Positions 35,945-48,756 of a DNA stretch of 64,000 bases are shown in pieces. The notes beneath the pieces were generated by a model. That model was not told where the DNA came from. It ran no database searches and worked only from the letters and a program-made list of their open reading frames with translations. The stretch spans positions 18,121,279 to 18,185,278 of the forward strand of contig NC_035166.2 of assembly GCF_001659605.2 (NCBI RefSeq). The letters are read 5' to 3'. The translations under genes were made by a program, and so were the position numbers. Numbering within the stretch: position 1 is the first letter of the stretch; every line of letters begins with the position of its first letter. The stretch is from Manihot esculenta. Lineage: Eukaryota; Streptophyta; Magnoliopsida; Malpighiales; Euphorbiaceae.

Positions 35945-38337
35945 ACCCTGATGTTTCTCTTTTCTTTGTTTGCTTGTGAGCCCTTGTGAGGTTGGGTTGA
36001 TAGCTTATGGGTTAGAGTATCCCCTTGGGGTCAGTGCACCCAAGTGTGATCCATCTGTGGCAGAGTCAGTCTGCCGGTATAGTTAGAGTATATGTTGTGA
36101 GTAGATGCCTTCCAGCAGACCTAGCGGTTCTAGATTTGACTGTTTGACGTCATTCTAGGGTTGGATTGGTTCTTCTACTAGTGGTACTACCTAGTCTGCA
36201 GAGACAAGGTAGTCAGGTTCAGAGGTAAGGATGGATCAGAGGTAGTCCTTAGAGGGGACAGAATAGGGATACCTAGAGGTTTAGTATCAACCCTATAGGC
36301 TCGTAGGTCGTTCAGGAAAAGTTGTCAAGGGTTCTAGCTCTTCTGAGAGAGTATAGCAGTCAGGTCAGGGAGCCGCCTCAGTGCCCATTGTTAGAGAGTT
36401 TAGATGTTTCCCCAGACGAGTTCCCAGGACTACCACCTGTCAGGGGGATAGAGTTTAAAAATAGAAGTAATGCATGGAATTGGACCAATCTCTATCCCTC
36501 CCCACATGATGGTATCAACAGAGTTAAAAGAGTTATAAGGATCAGTTGTAAGAGTTGGTAGTTAAGGGTTCCCATCTGACTGAGCACTTCGCCTTGGGGT
36601 GTTCCAGTGTTGTTATGAGGATGAAGGATGGATCCCTAGGACTTTGTGTCGACCACTAGTCGTTGAAAAAAGTCACTACCCAGAACAAGTATTTGTTACC
36701 TTGGATCGACGGTCTATGTTAAGCCAGCTAGCAGGAGCTAGTTGCCTTTCCAAGATAGATCTGAAGTCTAGGTACCATCAGTTAAGATCAAGGAAGAAGA
36801 TGTACAGAGAGCAGTGTTTAGAACCAGATATGGGCACTATGAGCTTCTAGGAATGTCGTTCGGGTTAATGAACGCCCCTACAGCATTCATGGATCTCATA
36901 AGCAGAGTTTTAATTGATTTCTGGATCACTCCGTTATTGTCTTCATTGACGGTACCTCGGTGAGTTCCAGAAGCAGAAGAGTTCCAGAAGCAGAAGAGTA
37001 TGCCCATTATCTGAAATCAGGATTGCAGACCTTGAGGGAACATGGCTTGGATGCCTAGTTCTCCAATGTGAGTTCTGGTCAAGGAGCATATCCTTCTTGG
37101 GTCATGTGTGTCGGAGAAAGAAAAGTGAAGTAGACCTGAGAAAGTTGAAGTTGTAGCTAACTAGCCCAGGCCCCTTGTAGTGACTAAGATCAAGAGCTTT
37201 TTGGGTTGGGCAGGTTACCTAATGGAGGTTCATCTAGAACTTCTCTATAGTTGCCGCTCCTATGGCCAGATGGATCAAGAAGAACCAGAGGGTTGTGTGG
37301 TATACTCAGATTGAAGAGGGCTTTGTAAAGCCAAAGGAAAGGTTGATGTCAGCACCAGTGGTGGCTCTGTCCGCCAGTGATGGAGATTTCACAGTGTCCT
37401 GTGATGCGTTCCGTGTGGGACTAGGTTGTGTGTTAATGTAAAGTGGTAGAATGATTGCTTATGCTTCTAGGTAGCTGAAGAAGCATGAGTTGAATCATCT
37501 TACACACGATCCAGAGATGGCAATGGTAATACTTGCACTCAAGATGTGGAGGCGATACCTGTATAAGGTATGTGGACAGATCCTTACAGATCGAAAGAGC
37601 TTGCAATACATCTTGAGTCAAGAGAGAAGAACATGAGGTATAGGAGATGGGTGAAAACTGCGTGGTATTCGTGACTTCAAGGTTCGGTATATTCGGCTGA
37701 GGCAGATATTTCGATAGATGCCCTCAACCGGAAACCACTTGGCAGCTTACCCCATCCCTTCGTACAGTAAGAAGAAAGCCAATAGTCAGAAGATGAGAAG
37801 AATCAGAACTGCTGTGAGTCAGCAGGAGAGAATGGAGCCATCCGCAAGAGGCATGTAGAGTTTCAGAAGAGAAGAAGAGTTTTTGTCAGAGTGCACGGCG
37901 GAAGCGTGTTGAGGTTCTCGAGGAAGTTGAGGTTTGCTGGAGGTGTCTCCTAAAGAGAGGGTGATTCGTTATGGGCATAAAGGTAAATCAGCTCTCGGAT
38001 ACATTGGACTCCTTGAAATCCTGCAAAGGATTTGGGAATGCATCCCACGAGTTAGGTTTACCCATTTCAATGGAAGAGATCCCTTCGTTTTTTCGTGTTT
38101 CCACAGTATATGAGTTCGTGTCGGGTCCGAGTGAGGTTCTTAAGGGAACCAGAGGTGGAGACCGTAGAGGATCTCACTTATGTTGAGCAGCTAGTACGGA
38201 CTGCAGACACACAAGTCAGAAAGTGTGGAAACAAGGAAATCCCGATGGTGACAGCCCCTTAGAATCACCTTAAGATGAAAAGTTCACCGGGGAGACCGAG
38301 AGTTTATACTCCAGCAATGACTGTGTCTCTCTTTTAG
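35945..38337 (+). pseudogene. TE9 degenerate pol remnants
   Basis: Fragments follow the normal pol order but with many indels and stops. Protease comes at about 35945-36170 (active site again reading DPDVS). Reverse transcriptase runs at about 36580-37250, with FIDD changed to FIDG near 36941-36952. RNase H runs at about 37380-37620. Only a short integrase C-terminal and chromodomain-like tail is recognisable at 37960-38337. Most of integrase appears to be deleted between about 37770 and 37790. Nothing here could supply enzymes. The remnants are longer and closer to pol than those of TE3. Confidence 0.82.
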
Positions 38338-38403
38338 AAGAGAGGTTTTTAGGTTTTGCTTGCTTGTTGCTTGCTTGCTTATGTATGTTAGATGCTATGT
38401 TTG

Positions 38404-38440
38404 AACATTCGAGGACGAATGTTCTTAAAGGGGGGAAGAA
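38404..38440 (+). promoter_or_regulatory. TE9 hairpin and polypurine tract
   Basis: The inverted repeat ACATTCG-AGGA-CGAATGT is followed by the tract AAAGGGGGGAAGAA (38427-38440) next to the 3' LTR. The AGGA loop is shared with TE3, whereas the autonomous-type copies have GGGA. Confidence 0.85.
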
Positions 38441-40960
38441 TGTAATACCCGGCTAGATTCCGGCATCGAAATCCCTACCTTCCGGCGGAATCTCCATTGG
38501 AATATGGAATTTTGATGATGCCAGAGTCTTCTAGAGGGGTAAAATGTGATTTCTAAAATGATTTTTACTGATTTCATGGTTTTAAATGAAAAAGAAGTGA
38601 GTTTTGAAAAGAAAAGACCAAGGAGGTTTTTGCCAGGTTCGGCTGCCGAAAGTGAAGTTCGGCCGCCGAACATGGGAAGGTTTCAGGAGTGCTTTTGGCC
38701 TCCGAAAGCCTTGTTTGAACAAACCAGGTTCGGCCGCCGAACATGGGGGTGTTTTGCATGCACGTTAGGCCGCCGAAGGAGGTTTGGTTGGCCACCTATA
38801 AAAGCCCCTCAGACCGAAAATGGGCGAGATTTCTCCCAATTCTCGAGCTCAGGTGTGTTCATGTCCTTCTTTGGTCATTTTCATGTTTTCTCTTCATCTC
38901 CTTCGTATTTTTATGAGTTCCATGGTTGTTCTGAAGAATTTTCAAGCTTAGATCAAAGTTTTGGGAGCTTGGAGACCCAAGGAGTAGTTTCCTCCCATCT
39001 CCAAGTTAGAGCTCGCACAAACCCTCGATCTTCAAGAGGTAAGTGTGGATCTATGCTTTCTTTTACGTTTCATGAAGTTTTAAGTGAGTTTTAAGAGGTT
39101 TTGATGGTTGAGTATGGGTAGATATGCATGTTAGGGTTTATATGGGTTTTATGCCCAATGTATGATAATGTATGTTCTTGTGATGTTTGTGTTGGGGTTT
39201 AAGTTAGTTTTCAAGCCCCTTGAGCTTATGGGAGAGAGTATGCATGATTGGGAAAGAGTATGTGAGGTTTGGTTTGTTTTGATGGTTTTGGCCTATGTGG
39301 GTCATAAACTATCTATGTATGCTTTAGATGTTGTTTTTGGGAGTTTAAGCTTGTTCGAGCTCCTTTGTGCATGGTTAAGGACGTATGCATGTGTTTGAGA
39401 AGTTGGGTGCTTGTTTTGGGGTGTATGGAAGGTTTGGGAGGCTTGAAATGCACAAAGGCTGAGTTCTGGATGAACTCAGGTTCGGCCGCCGAAGGTGGTT
39501 TCGGCCGCCGAACCTGCCTGAGGATGCAGGGATTGGCCGCCTAACCTTGCCCCCGAAAGTTGAGTTTTGGCTTGAAAGCAGACTTTCGACCGCCGAAGGT
39601 AATGTTCGGCCGCCGAAAGTGCCTGACTTTCGTCTCTGGTGAGAGGGTTCGGCCGCCGAAGGTGCCGCCGAAAGTGCCCTGTCCAGCCTTTCCTTGAGTG
39701 TTTTCTATGCATGTTAAGTGATGCTTTAGAGGGTTTTTGGGTAGTTGTTTATGAGTTGTTTAGAGTATGTTTGGCACCTCACTAGAGTCCACCTGTGTAG
39801 GATCGGACCCGAGGAACCGAGGTGTTTAGCAGTGTTAGCTGCTTCAGAGTTAGTCCAGAGCTAGCCAGAGGTGAGTGGAACTAACCCTTATGTTTTAAAT
39901 CAAATGTTTTCAGCATGTTCAAGCATGTTCATGCATCATGAATACCATGTTATGCAATAGGTTGTTTGCATTAGAATTCACGAATATGATGCATTGCATA
40001 ATACGATGACAATGATGTGGATGGATACTGGATGATCCTCTAGCCCTCAGTATGTTATGACATGATATGGAATGATATGATATGGCATGTACGATATGAT
40101 ATGAGATGAGAAGTCCAGGTGTGGCCGTATTGCCCCTGGCATAGAGCATGAGAAGTCCAGGTGTGGCCGTATCGCCCCTGGCATAGAGCATGAGAAGTCC
40201 ATGTGTGGCCGTATCGCCCCTGGCATAGAGCATGAGAAGTCCATGTGTGGCCGTATCGCCCCTGGCATAGAGCATATGAAGTTTAGGCGTGGCCGTATCG
40301 CCCCTGGCATAGAGTATTGTTGACTTGTTATGGTACGAGATTGATATGTAGAGGGCTATTGGTGACAGATTCATCCTTGAAGTGATATATTTGTGATGTG
40401 ACGCATTTCATGATAGCATACGTTAAAATGAACTGTTTTCTTTTATGGTTTCTGCTCACTGGGCTTTTTAGCTCACCCCTCTCCCCTAACCCCAGGTTTG
40501 CAGGGTCAGAGATAGTCAGGAGATCAGCAAGTTACGTCCATGGCCATGTTTATGTAATAGAATAGTAGTGGACATGATGTAATGTAAGGTTATGTATTGT
40601 TGTAAAAAAAGAGTTGTATTGCATAATGATATTATGTTATATGTTCAGAGTTATAGTATTGTGCTTGGCCCGAGTTGGATAATCCCTTTGTACATGAGTT
40701 TTATTTTATGTTGTTACATGTGATGGACCGAGTTTGACATAGGGTATGCTGACCCTAGGGGTTCTATGAGTTCAGTCATAGTGCATACACAGGTCAAACT
40801 GGTTAAAGGTAAAGTTTTAAATGTTTTATGGATATGTTTGATCATGTTTGGGATTATACCAGCTGTACAGGATGCATAGTAGGCTTGCTACGGGTCCCGG
40901 CGGCCTTATGCCGATCTGGATCCTAGCGCCGGTAGCGGTCCGGATTTTCGGGTCGTTACA
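38441..40960 (+). repeat. TE9 3' LTR
   Basis: This is 2520 bp. Relative to the 5' LTR it has one extra 20-bp palindrome unit at about 38640-38665, one fewer block in the leader cluster near 39655-39680, and one extra minisatellite unit. Confidence 0.93.
40108..40317 (+). repeat. Minisatellite in TE9 3' LTR, five 42-bp units
   Basis: These are the same 42-bp units as in the 5' LTR, with five copies instead of four. Gain or loss of one unit happened at or after insertion. Confidence 0.9.
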
Positions 40961-40965
40961 CCATA

Positions 40966-41614
40966 GATCTACTTAAAGCTTACTTTAAACATGAAATGAG
41001 CTTAAGATCGGCTCTTACCTCTTGAAGATCGAGAGAGAGACGACCTAAACTCGAAGTTGGGAGAGCTTGAGTTCTTGAACCTCCAAGCTCCAAAACTTTG
41101 CTCAAAAGCTCAAATCTTCAAAACAAGGTTAAAACAAATGAAAATCTTGAAAGATCTAGAGGAAAGACGCCAAAGATGGGTGAGGGGCGGCGAAGAGCTC
41201 ACCTTGGCCGAAGATGGGGAAAAAGCTCGCCCATTTTCGGCTAAGGGACCCTTTTATAGTGGCTGGCCAGACCACGTTCGGGGGCCGAATGTGCCTCCGC
41301 ATGCATGCCATGTTCGGCGGCCGAACTTGAGGTTCGGCGGCCGAACCTGGACTTCCCTCACTTATGCTTTCGGGAGCCTAAAGCACACCCGCAACACATG
41401 CATGTTCGGCGGCCGAACTTGAGGTTCGGCGGCCGAACCTGAGTTTTCCTCCAATGCTATTTTCATGCAAAAACTCATTTTCTTTCATGCTTAAAACATA
41501 AAACACATTAAAACATTTTATAAAAACATGGTTTTACCCTACTAGAGGCTTCCGACATCCGAGATTCCACCGGACGGTAGGAATCCCGATACCGGAGTCT
41601 AGCCGGGTATTACA
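40966..41614 (-). repeat. TE8 3' LTR, inner part
   Basis: This is the U3 side of the TE8 left LTR, reading leftward. It has donor-like sites, the TATA box (CTTTTATAG on the plus strand near 41251-41260) and four palindromes in two pairs at 41310-41350 and 41400-41440. It ends GGGTATTACA. Confidence 0.92.
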
Positions 41615-41649
41615 TTCTCCCCCCCTTAAGAACATTCGTCCCCGAATGT
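41615..41649 (-). promoter_or_regulatory. TE8 polypurine tract and hairpin
   Basis: On the minus strand, the tract (41615-41627) is preceded by a perfect ACATTCG-GGGA-CGAATGT inverted repeat (41632-41649). Confidence 0.87.
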
Positions 41650-41701
41650 TCCTCAACTAGCACATGCAAGGCATACAACATAAAACACATAGAGACTAAC
41701 C

Positions 41702-44700
41702 TTAAAAGAGATGAGGATATTGCTGGAGCATGGACTCCCGTGTCTCCCAAGTGCATTCTTCCATATTGTGGTGGTTCCACAGGACTTTCACCATCGGGAT
41801 TTCCTTGTTTCTTAGCTTTCTGATCTGGGTGTCTAGGATCCGTACTGGCTGTTCCACATAGGTGAGATCCTCTTGGATCTCCACATCAGGCTCCCTAAGA
41901 ACCTTGCCCGGATCTGACACGAACTTTCTCAACATAGAAACATGGAAAACCGGATGGATTCTCTCCATTAAAGCAGGTAAATCCAGCTTGTACGATACAT
42001 TCCCAATCCTTTGCAAGACTTCAAAGGGTCCGATGTACCGCGGAGTCAGCTTACCCTTCTTCCCGAACCGAACCACTCCTTTCATTAGAGACACCTTGAG
42101 CAATACCAGATCCCCCTCCTGAAACTCTACTAGCCTTCTGCGGATGTCTGCATAACTCTTCTGTCTGCTTGCAGCAGTCTTGATTCTTTCTCTGATTAAG
42201 GGTACCACCCTGCTGGTGATCTCTACTAGCTCAGGCCCTGCCAAGGCCTTTTCTCCAACTTCTTCCCAGCAAACAGGTGACCTGCACTTCTTCCCATATA
42301 AAGCTTCATATGGAGCCATCCCGATGCTAGCATGATGGCTGTTATTGTAGGCAAACTCCACCAAAGGTAGATGCTGCCTCCAAGAACCGCCAAAGTCCAG
42401 CACACACATTCTAAGCATATCCTCGATAGTCTGGATGGTCCTTTCTGACTGTCCGTCAGTCTGTGGATGGAAGGCAGTACTGAAATCCAACCTGGTACCC
42501 ATGGCATCCTGCAGACTCCGCCAAAACCTGGAGGTGAACTGGGGTCCTCTATCTGACACTATAGAAACAGGAACCCCATGCAGTCTGACTATTTCATCAA
42601 CATACACCTGCGCCAACTTGTCCACAGAATAGCCACTCCTTACAGGGATGAAGTGAGCAGATTTGGTGAGTCTGTCCACAATCACCCATATGGAGTCCAA
42701 TCTATTGGACGTCGCCGGTAACCCCACTACGAAGTCCATAGCTATATTCTCCCATTTCCACTCTGGAATAGGTAGCGGGTTAAGCATTCCAGCCGGCTTC
42801 TGATGTTCCAGCTTCACCCTCTGGCATACTTCGCAGGCTGACACAAACTGTGCCACTTCTTTCTTCATAGCTGGCCACCAATAAACTTTCTTCAGATCTT
42901 GATACATCTTGGTGGCTCCGGGGTGAACGCTGTATCTTGCATTATGAGCCTCTCTCATAATGTCTCCTTTTAGCCCTATGTCATCTGGTACACACAAACG
43001 ACTCCCATAGCGGAGGATCCCCTTATTGTCGAATCTGAACTCACTGTCCTTGCCTGACTGAACAGTCCTGGCAATCTTCACTAACTCTGGGTCCTCATGC
43101 TGTTTCTGAGCCACCTGCTCCAGAAACACAGGTGTCACTTTCATCTGAGCAACCAAGGCACCTGTACCAGTCAACTCCAATTGTAGACCTTCATCAATGA
43201 GCTTGTAAAACTCCTTCACCACTGGTCTCCTCTCTGTCGTGATGTGGGATAGACTGCCTAGTGACTTCCGGCTTAGGGCGTCTGCCACGACATTCGCCTT
43301 ACCCGGATGATACTGAATCTTGCAATCATAGTCACTCAACAGCTCTACCCATCTCCTCTGTCTCAAGTTCAAATCTCTTTGACTCAGGATGTACTGTAGG
43401 CTCTTATGATCTGTGAAGATCTCACATTTTACCCCATAGAGGTAATGCCTCTACATCTTGAGTGCAAAGATTACTGCTGCCATCTCAAGGTCATGTGTGG
43501 GGTAATTCAACTCATGCTTCTTTAGCTGCCTCGAAGCATAAGCAATCACCCTCTCATTTTGCATCAGTACACAATCCAGTCCCACACAAGACGCATCACA
43601 AAAGACTGTAAAGTCCTCATCACTAGATGGCAGAGCTAAAACTGGTGCTGAAGTCAACCTCTTCTTAAGCTCTTCAAAACTCTCTTCGCACTGGTCAGTC
43701 CACAGAAACTTCTGATTCTTCCTGGTTAGCCTGGTCAGAGGAGCTGCTATTTTTGAGAAGTCCTAAACGAACCTCCTGTAGTAACCTGCCAAACCCAAGA
43801 AACTCCTGATCTCCGTCACTGAAGTGGGTCTAGGCCAGTTAGCCACAGCTTCTACCTTCTTGGGGTCTACCTCTATACCATTTTCTGACACCACATGCCC
43901 CAAGAATGAAATGCTCCTCAGCCAGAACTCACACTTGGAGAACTTGGCATACAAGCCATGTTCCCTCAAGGTCTGCAGAACCAACCTCAGATGATGGGCA
44001 TGCTCCTCTGCATTCTTGGAATACACTAAGATATCATCTATGAAGACAATAACAAAGTGATCCAGGTACTGGCTAAACACTCTGTTCATGAGATCCATGA
44101 ATGCTGCAGGGGCGTTGGTTAACCCGAACGGCATCACAAGGAACTCAAAATGCCCATATCTGGTCCTGAAAGCTGTCTTTGGCACTCCTCTTCCCTAATC
44201 CTCAATTGATGATACCCGGACCTCAGATCTATTTTGGAGAAACAACCCGCTCCTGCTAGCTGGTCGAATAGATCGTCGATCCTTGGCAAAGGGTACTTGT
44301 TCTTGGTAGTGACTTTGTTCAACTGCCTGTAGTCGATACAAAGCCTAAGGGATCCATCCTTCTTTCTCACAAACAAAACTGGAGCACCCCAGGGTGAGGT
44401 ACTCGGTCGGATGAAGCCCTTGTCTACCAGCTCCTGTAACTGCTCCTTCAACTCCTTCAATTCTGCTGGCGCCATCCTGTAGGGAGGGATAGAGATCGGT
44501 CGGCTTCCAGGCATCAGTTCTATCTCGAACTCTATCTCCCTAGCAGGTGGTAAACCTGGCAGCTCGTCTGGGAACACATCTAAGAACTCTCTAACCACTG
44601 GCACCGAGGCGGGCTCTCTAACCTTACTGCTAAGCTCTCTCACATGAGCCAAATACCCCTGACATCCCCTCCTGAGCAACCTACGAGCCTGAAGAGCTGA

Positions 44701-46695
44701 TATCAGACCTCTAGGTGTACCCCTCCTGTCTCCTCTAAAGACGACCTCAGACCCATCCTGACCTCTGAACCTGACTACCTTGTCCCTGCAGTCCAAGGTA
44801 GCACCATGGGTAGATAGCCAGTCCATCCCTAGAATGACGTCAAAATCTGTCAAATCTAGAACCACTAGGTCGGCGGACAAGCATCTTCCCTCAACAAACA
44901 CAGGACTACACTGGCAGACTGACTCTGCCACTGATGGATAACACTTGGGTCCACTGACCCAGAGAGGACACTCTAACCCAGAAGTCATCAGACCTAACCT
45001 CCCCACGGCTCTCGGAGCAATAAAAGAATGAGATGCACCAGGGTCCATCAAGGCATACACATCTGAACAACCAATGATTAAGTTACCTGCCACCACGGTG
45101 TTAGATGCATCTGCCTCCTGCTGTGTCATTGTGAAGATCCGTGCTAGAGCTGATGGACCTTCACCTCTGAAACCCGCTGAAGAAGAGGTTGCCCCTCTCC
45201 CTCTGCCTCTACCACTGGCCTGAGTCATGGCTGGAGCTGCTGGCTGCGCTACACTGCCTGAGGCTGTCTGTTGGGACTGAGCCATCGGGACTGCTCTTGG
45301 ACATTCTCGAGCCATATGCCCCTCCTGACCACATCTGAAACAGGCGTTTGTCCCAAGCCGACATACTCCCCTGTGTGGCCTACCACACTTCGCACAAACT
45401 GCATTATCCGCACCAGAGCTTGAGCCACTCCCAAATCCCAGACTGGACTTGACTTTACTCCAGAACTTATTCTTCTTACCCATGGGTTTACCCCATCTCT
45501 TACTGCCTGAAGCTGCTGCACTCAAGGTAGAGGGATCCAACCTTCCCCCACCTGGAGTTTTAGAACCATAAGACTGTGCCACTGTCTGTTTAACTGTCCC
45601 CTGAATGATGGCACTGGCCTCCATTTTCCTGGCCATATCTACTATGGCATGGAAGCTCTCCCTGTCCACGGACTGAATCAAGGAGGAATACCTGGTATGA
45701 AGCTTCATGACATACCTCCTTGACTTCTTCGAATCTGTGTCCAGACTCTGCCCAGCAAAAGGCAACAGCTCCAAGAATCTGTCGGTGTACTCCTCTACAC
45801 TCATTTCATCCGTCTGCCTCAACTGTTCAAACTCTATCATCTTCAGCTCCCTTGAACTATCGGGAAAAGCCCATCCTGCGAACTCGTTTGCAAACTCTTC
45901 CCAAGACATGCTGTCCACTCTCGGGTTCACATAATTCTTGAACCACTCTCGTGCCTTCTTTCACTTAAGCGTGAACCCGGCCATCTGAATGGCTCTGCTG
46001 TCATCAGCCCCAATCTCCTCTGTGATCACTTTAACCCTTTCAAGATACACAAATGGGTCATCCCCTTTTTCATACTGAGGAGCACCCAGTTTCATGTAAT
46101 CTGTCATCCTGACCTTGCTCCCACTGGCTGAGCTAGGTCTAGAAGGTTGAGTAACTGGGGCTGCTGGTTCTGTAGGTGGTGGAGGTGGTGCAACATTTTC
46201 TGAGGTAGGGTTTGCTGGATTTGGATAGTAAGGTGGGGGTGGATACATTAGGTATTGTGAATATGGTGGGTAGTATGGTGGGTATGGCATCTGTGTGGGA
46301 TAAGGGGTGAAGCTAGGGTAATCCGATGTACCTCCCATCGAATACCCGGGATTTTGCGAGAAGTGTGGGTAGTGAGGTGGCTGAACAAATCCCGAGGCCT
46401 GAGTGCCTCCTTGGGATTCTCCCATACCTTCCTCTGACATGCTAACTCCCAGACTGCCATCCCTCCTCTGCTCTACATCCATATCATCCCCCACGTCCTC
46501 TGACGCTCCTCCCTGAACTGTTCCTCTGACTGATCTGCTTCTACCCAGATCCAAAGACCTTCTAGGGTCTCTTGCTGCTCTTTCTCGGTAAGACCTACTA
46601 GACATTGCCCTAGGCAATGTAGGAGGACGGGCGCTCGTGCCCTCATCCTCAGGTGGTACTCCAGTCAATCGTGCAGATCGACGAGTTCCTCTCAT
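41702..46695 (-). pseudogene. TE8 gag-pol polyprotein, near-complete with four breaks
   Basis: This single gag-pol frame reads leftward from ATG at 46693-46695, seven bases after a CAG acceptor-like site. Gag has a YPPYYPPY-rich N-terminus, the capsid domain, and zinc motifs [12 protein letters not shown] and [14 protein letters not shown]. Protease has DPGAS. Reverse transcriptase has FIDD. RNase H has the FCDAS and TDHKSL blocks. Integrase has the HHCC finger (CEVCQRVK), [15 protein letters not shown] and QSERTIQ. The tail ends [16 protein letters not shown], a Tekay-type chromodomain. Breaks: TGA at 45961-45963 (a cysteine codon in the other copies), a 1-bp deletion near 44182, TAG at 43763-43765 (from CAG) and TAG at 43451-43453 (from TGG). 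Everything else is open, so inactivation is recent compared with TE2 and TE6. Confidence 0.93.
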
Positions 46696-46953
46696 CCTGT
46701 TTTCTGAAAACAGTACACAGCACAAGCAAACATTAGCATCATATGGTTCACGTGGGCACACATGAACCCGCATCACATACGTATCATATCATAGCATATC
46801 ATTAATGCACATGCATATTATCATGGCATTTCACATCATTATGTAAGACAGGACTCCACATCCTATCCTAGTGGACATGATCTTTCCTATTGTGCTTGAC
46901 CTTCTATAACATCTATGAGCCCGACACTCTAGGTCCGACCATATGAACCTAGG

Positions 46954-46965
46954 GCTCTGATACCA
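46954..46965 (-). promoter_or_regulatory. TE8 primer binding site
   Basis: GCTCTGATACCA on the plus strand is the initiator-Met site read leftward, three bases from the 5' LTR. Confidence 0.9.
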
Positions 46966-46968
46966 TTC

Positions 46969-47866
46969 TGTAACGACCCGAAAATCGGACCGCTACCGGC
47001 GCTAGGATCCGGGTCGACTTAAGGCCGCCGGGACCCGTAGCAAGCCTAACATGCATCCTGTGAACCTGCTTAATCCCATACATGATCAACAACATACATA
47101 AAAATTAAAACTTTTCTTTCCATTCATACGCCAACTCAACCTGTGCATGCACTATAACATAAACATAACATTGATCCCTCAGTGGGATCTCATCAGTGCC
47201 CCCAATGGGTGACATAACATATGCTGAGTTGGTTTACATAAACATCATAAAAATCTCTACGATCATGTAATTAAAAAGGGATAACAACAATCTATGGTCA
47301 AGCACACTCTAACATCCATAAACATCATCTCATTACATATCTATACTGATTAAGACATTACATTACGATTTGATCATGTCCATTGCTAGCTATTACATAA
47401 GCATGACTTCTTTACTCTATCTGGACTCCCGCACTATACTGTACCTGCAAGCCTGGGGGTAAAGGGAGAGGGGTGAGCTAAAAGCCCAGTGAGTAGAACT
47501 ATAAAACATATTAACACTATGCTCCAATGAAATGCGTCATAACACAGACAATTCACATAAAGGTTGGGTGAACTTGTCACCAATTAGTCCAAGCTAACTC
47601 TGTGACAGGCCGTAGCATGGGGTCCTGGTCTTCCTGTCATAACATACATTACTTACCATTGTCCCAGGGCCTCCTCTGGGCTCCTGGTCTTCGAGTCCCA
47701 TAATCGTGCCAGGCCGTAGAATGGGGTCCTGGTCTTTCCTTACTCTGTGCCAGGCCGTAGAATGGGGTCCTGGTCTTCCTGTCATGGACTAATTGGGTCA
47801 TCCAACATTCACCCACATCAACAACAATCGATGCAATGCGGCATATTCGTGAAAACTAATGCAATC
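46969..47866 (-). repeat. TE8 5' LTR, inner part
   Basis: This is the U5 side of the TE8 5' LTR up to the TE10 insertion (TSD caatc 47862-47866). It contains the CCAGGCCGTAGAATGG-type minisatellite at about 47600-47785. Confidence 0.92.
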
Positions 47867-48042
47867 TGTAATACCCGGCTAGACTCCGGTATTGGAATTC
47901 CTACCGTCCGGTGGAATTTCGGATGTCGGAGACCTCTAGAAGGGTAAAACCATGTTTTCATGAAATGTTTTAATGTTTTTAATGATTTTAAGTAAAGAGG
48001 AAATGAGTTTTTGAATGAAAACACCCTTGGAGGAAACTCAGG

Positions 48043-48205
48043 TTCGGCCGCCGAAACTCAAAGTTCGGCCGCCGAACATGCACGCGCTTCGGGAGTGCTT
48101 TAGGCCCCCGAAGGCATAAGTGAGGAAAGTCCAGGTTCGGCCGCCGAACCTCAAGTTTGGCCGCCGAACATGGCATGCATGCGGAGGCACTTTCGGCCCC
48201 CGAAC
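48043..48205 (+). promoter_or_regulatory. U3 palindrome cluster upstream of TE10 TATA box
   Basis: Copies of TTCGGCCGCCGAA (arms TTCGGC and GCCGAA around one base) come in pairs about 20 bp apart at 48043-48080 and 48134-48172, followed by degenerate copies to 48205. Each contains GCCGCC, the core of the plant GCC box bound by ERF factors. The cluster ends 17 bp before the TATA box. The motif is seen directly. Its use as an ERF site is inference. Confidence 0.7.
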
Positions 48206-48222
48206 GTGGCCTGGCCAGCCAC

Positions 48223-48230
48223 TATAAAAG
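48223..48230 (+). promoter_or_regulatory. TE10 LTR TATA box
   Basis: TATAAAAG in the context CCACTATAAAAGGGTCCC. An equivalent box is present at the same place in TE5, TE7, TE8 and TE9 (TE3 and the TE6 3' LTR have weaker TATAAGG or TATAAGAG). Transcription should start about 25-35 bp downstream, which places the R boundary near 48255. Confidence 0.75.
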
Positions 48231-48462
48231 GGTCCCTTAGCCAAAAACGGGCGAGCTTTTTCCCCATTTTCGGCCAAGGTGAGTCCTTCCGCCATTCTTC
48301 ACCATCCTTGAGTTCTTTCCTTCAAATCTTTCAAGATTTTCACAAGCTTTTACATTGTTTTGAAGATTTTCGAGTTTAAAGCAAGTTTTGGAGTTTTGAG
48401 GTTCAAGAACTCAAAATCTTCCACCTCCGAGTTTAGGACGTCTCTCTCTCGATCTTCAAGAG

Positions 48463-48468
48463 GTAAGA
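48463..48468 (+). promoter_or_regulatory. Donor-like splice site in TE10 leader
   Basis: The context is CTTCAAGAG|GTAAGAG, matching the plant 5' splice consensus AG|GTAAG. It is conserved in nearly all LTR copies here. The TE6 3' LTR has lost it (GAGATAAG). Confidence 0.5.
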
Positions 48469-48756
48469 GCCGATCTTAAGCTCATTTTATGTTTAAAGTA
48501 AGTTTTATGCAAGATCTATGGGGTAGAATGCATGTTTAGCTCATAGTTAGGTTTTTGAGTTAATGTTATGTTTTGAGCAATGTAGGTTGGATTGTGTTGT
48601 TGTTGTGTGTTGTAGTTGGGGTTTAAGTTAGTTTGAAGCCCCTAGGAGCCAATGTATGTATATTTGCATGATTTGGTGAGTTATATGCATGTTGGATTGG
48701 ATGGGAGAAAATTTTGTGCAAAGGGAGCCAAGTTTCTGCCCTTTGGCAGAAACCAG

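Larger units (their letters stand above)
31533..40960 (+). mobile_element. TE9: non-autonomous Tekay-type element with decayed pol
   Basis: This element is inserted in the left LTR of TE8 with TSD ccata (31528-31532, 40961-40965). Its LTRs are 31533-34044 (2512 bp) and 38441-40960 (2520 bp), similar apart from a couple of dozen substitutions by eye and a few unit-sized indels. The interior has a gag frame with two TAG stops followed by a pol so decayed that no domain is intact. As in TE3, the pol decay far exceeds the LTR divergence. The shared derived sites with TE3 point to one non-autonomous lineage. Confidence 0.92.

Noticed and set aside
36322..38186. Short frames in the TE9 pol region that could be taken as separate small genes
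   Set aside because: They are broken pieces of one decayed pol in normal domain order.
46954..46968. A tRNA gene at the sequences resembling the tRNA-Met end
   Set aside because: Only the 12-base primer site matches. There is no tRNA body, and every occurrence sits next to an LTR.
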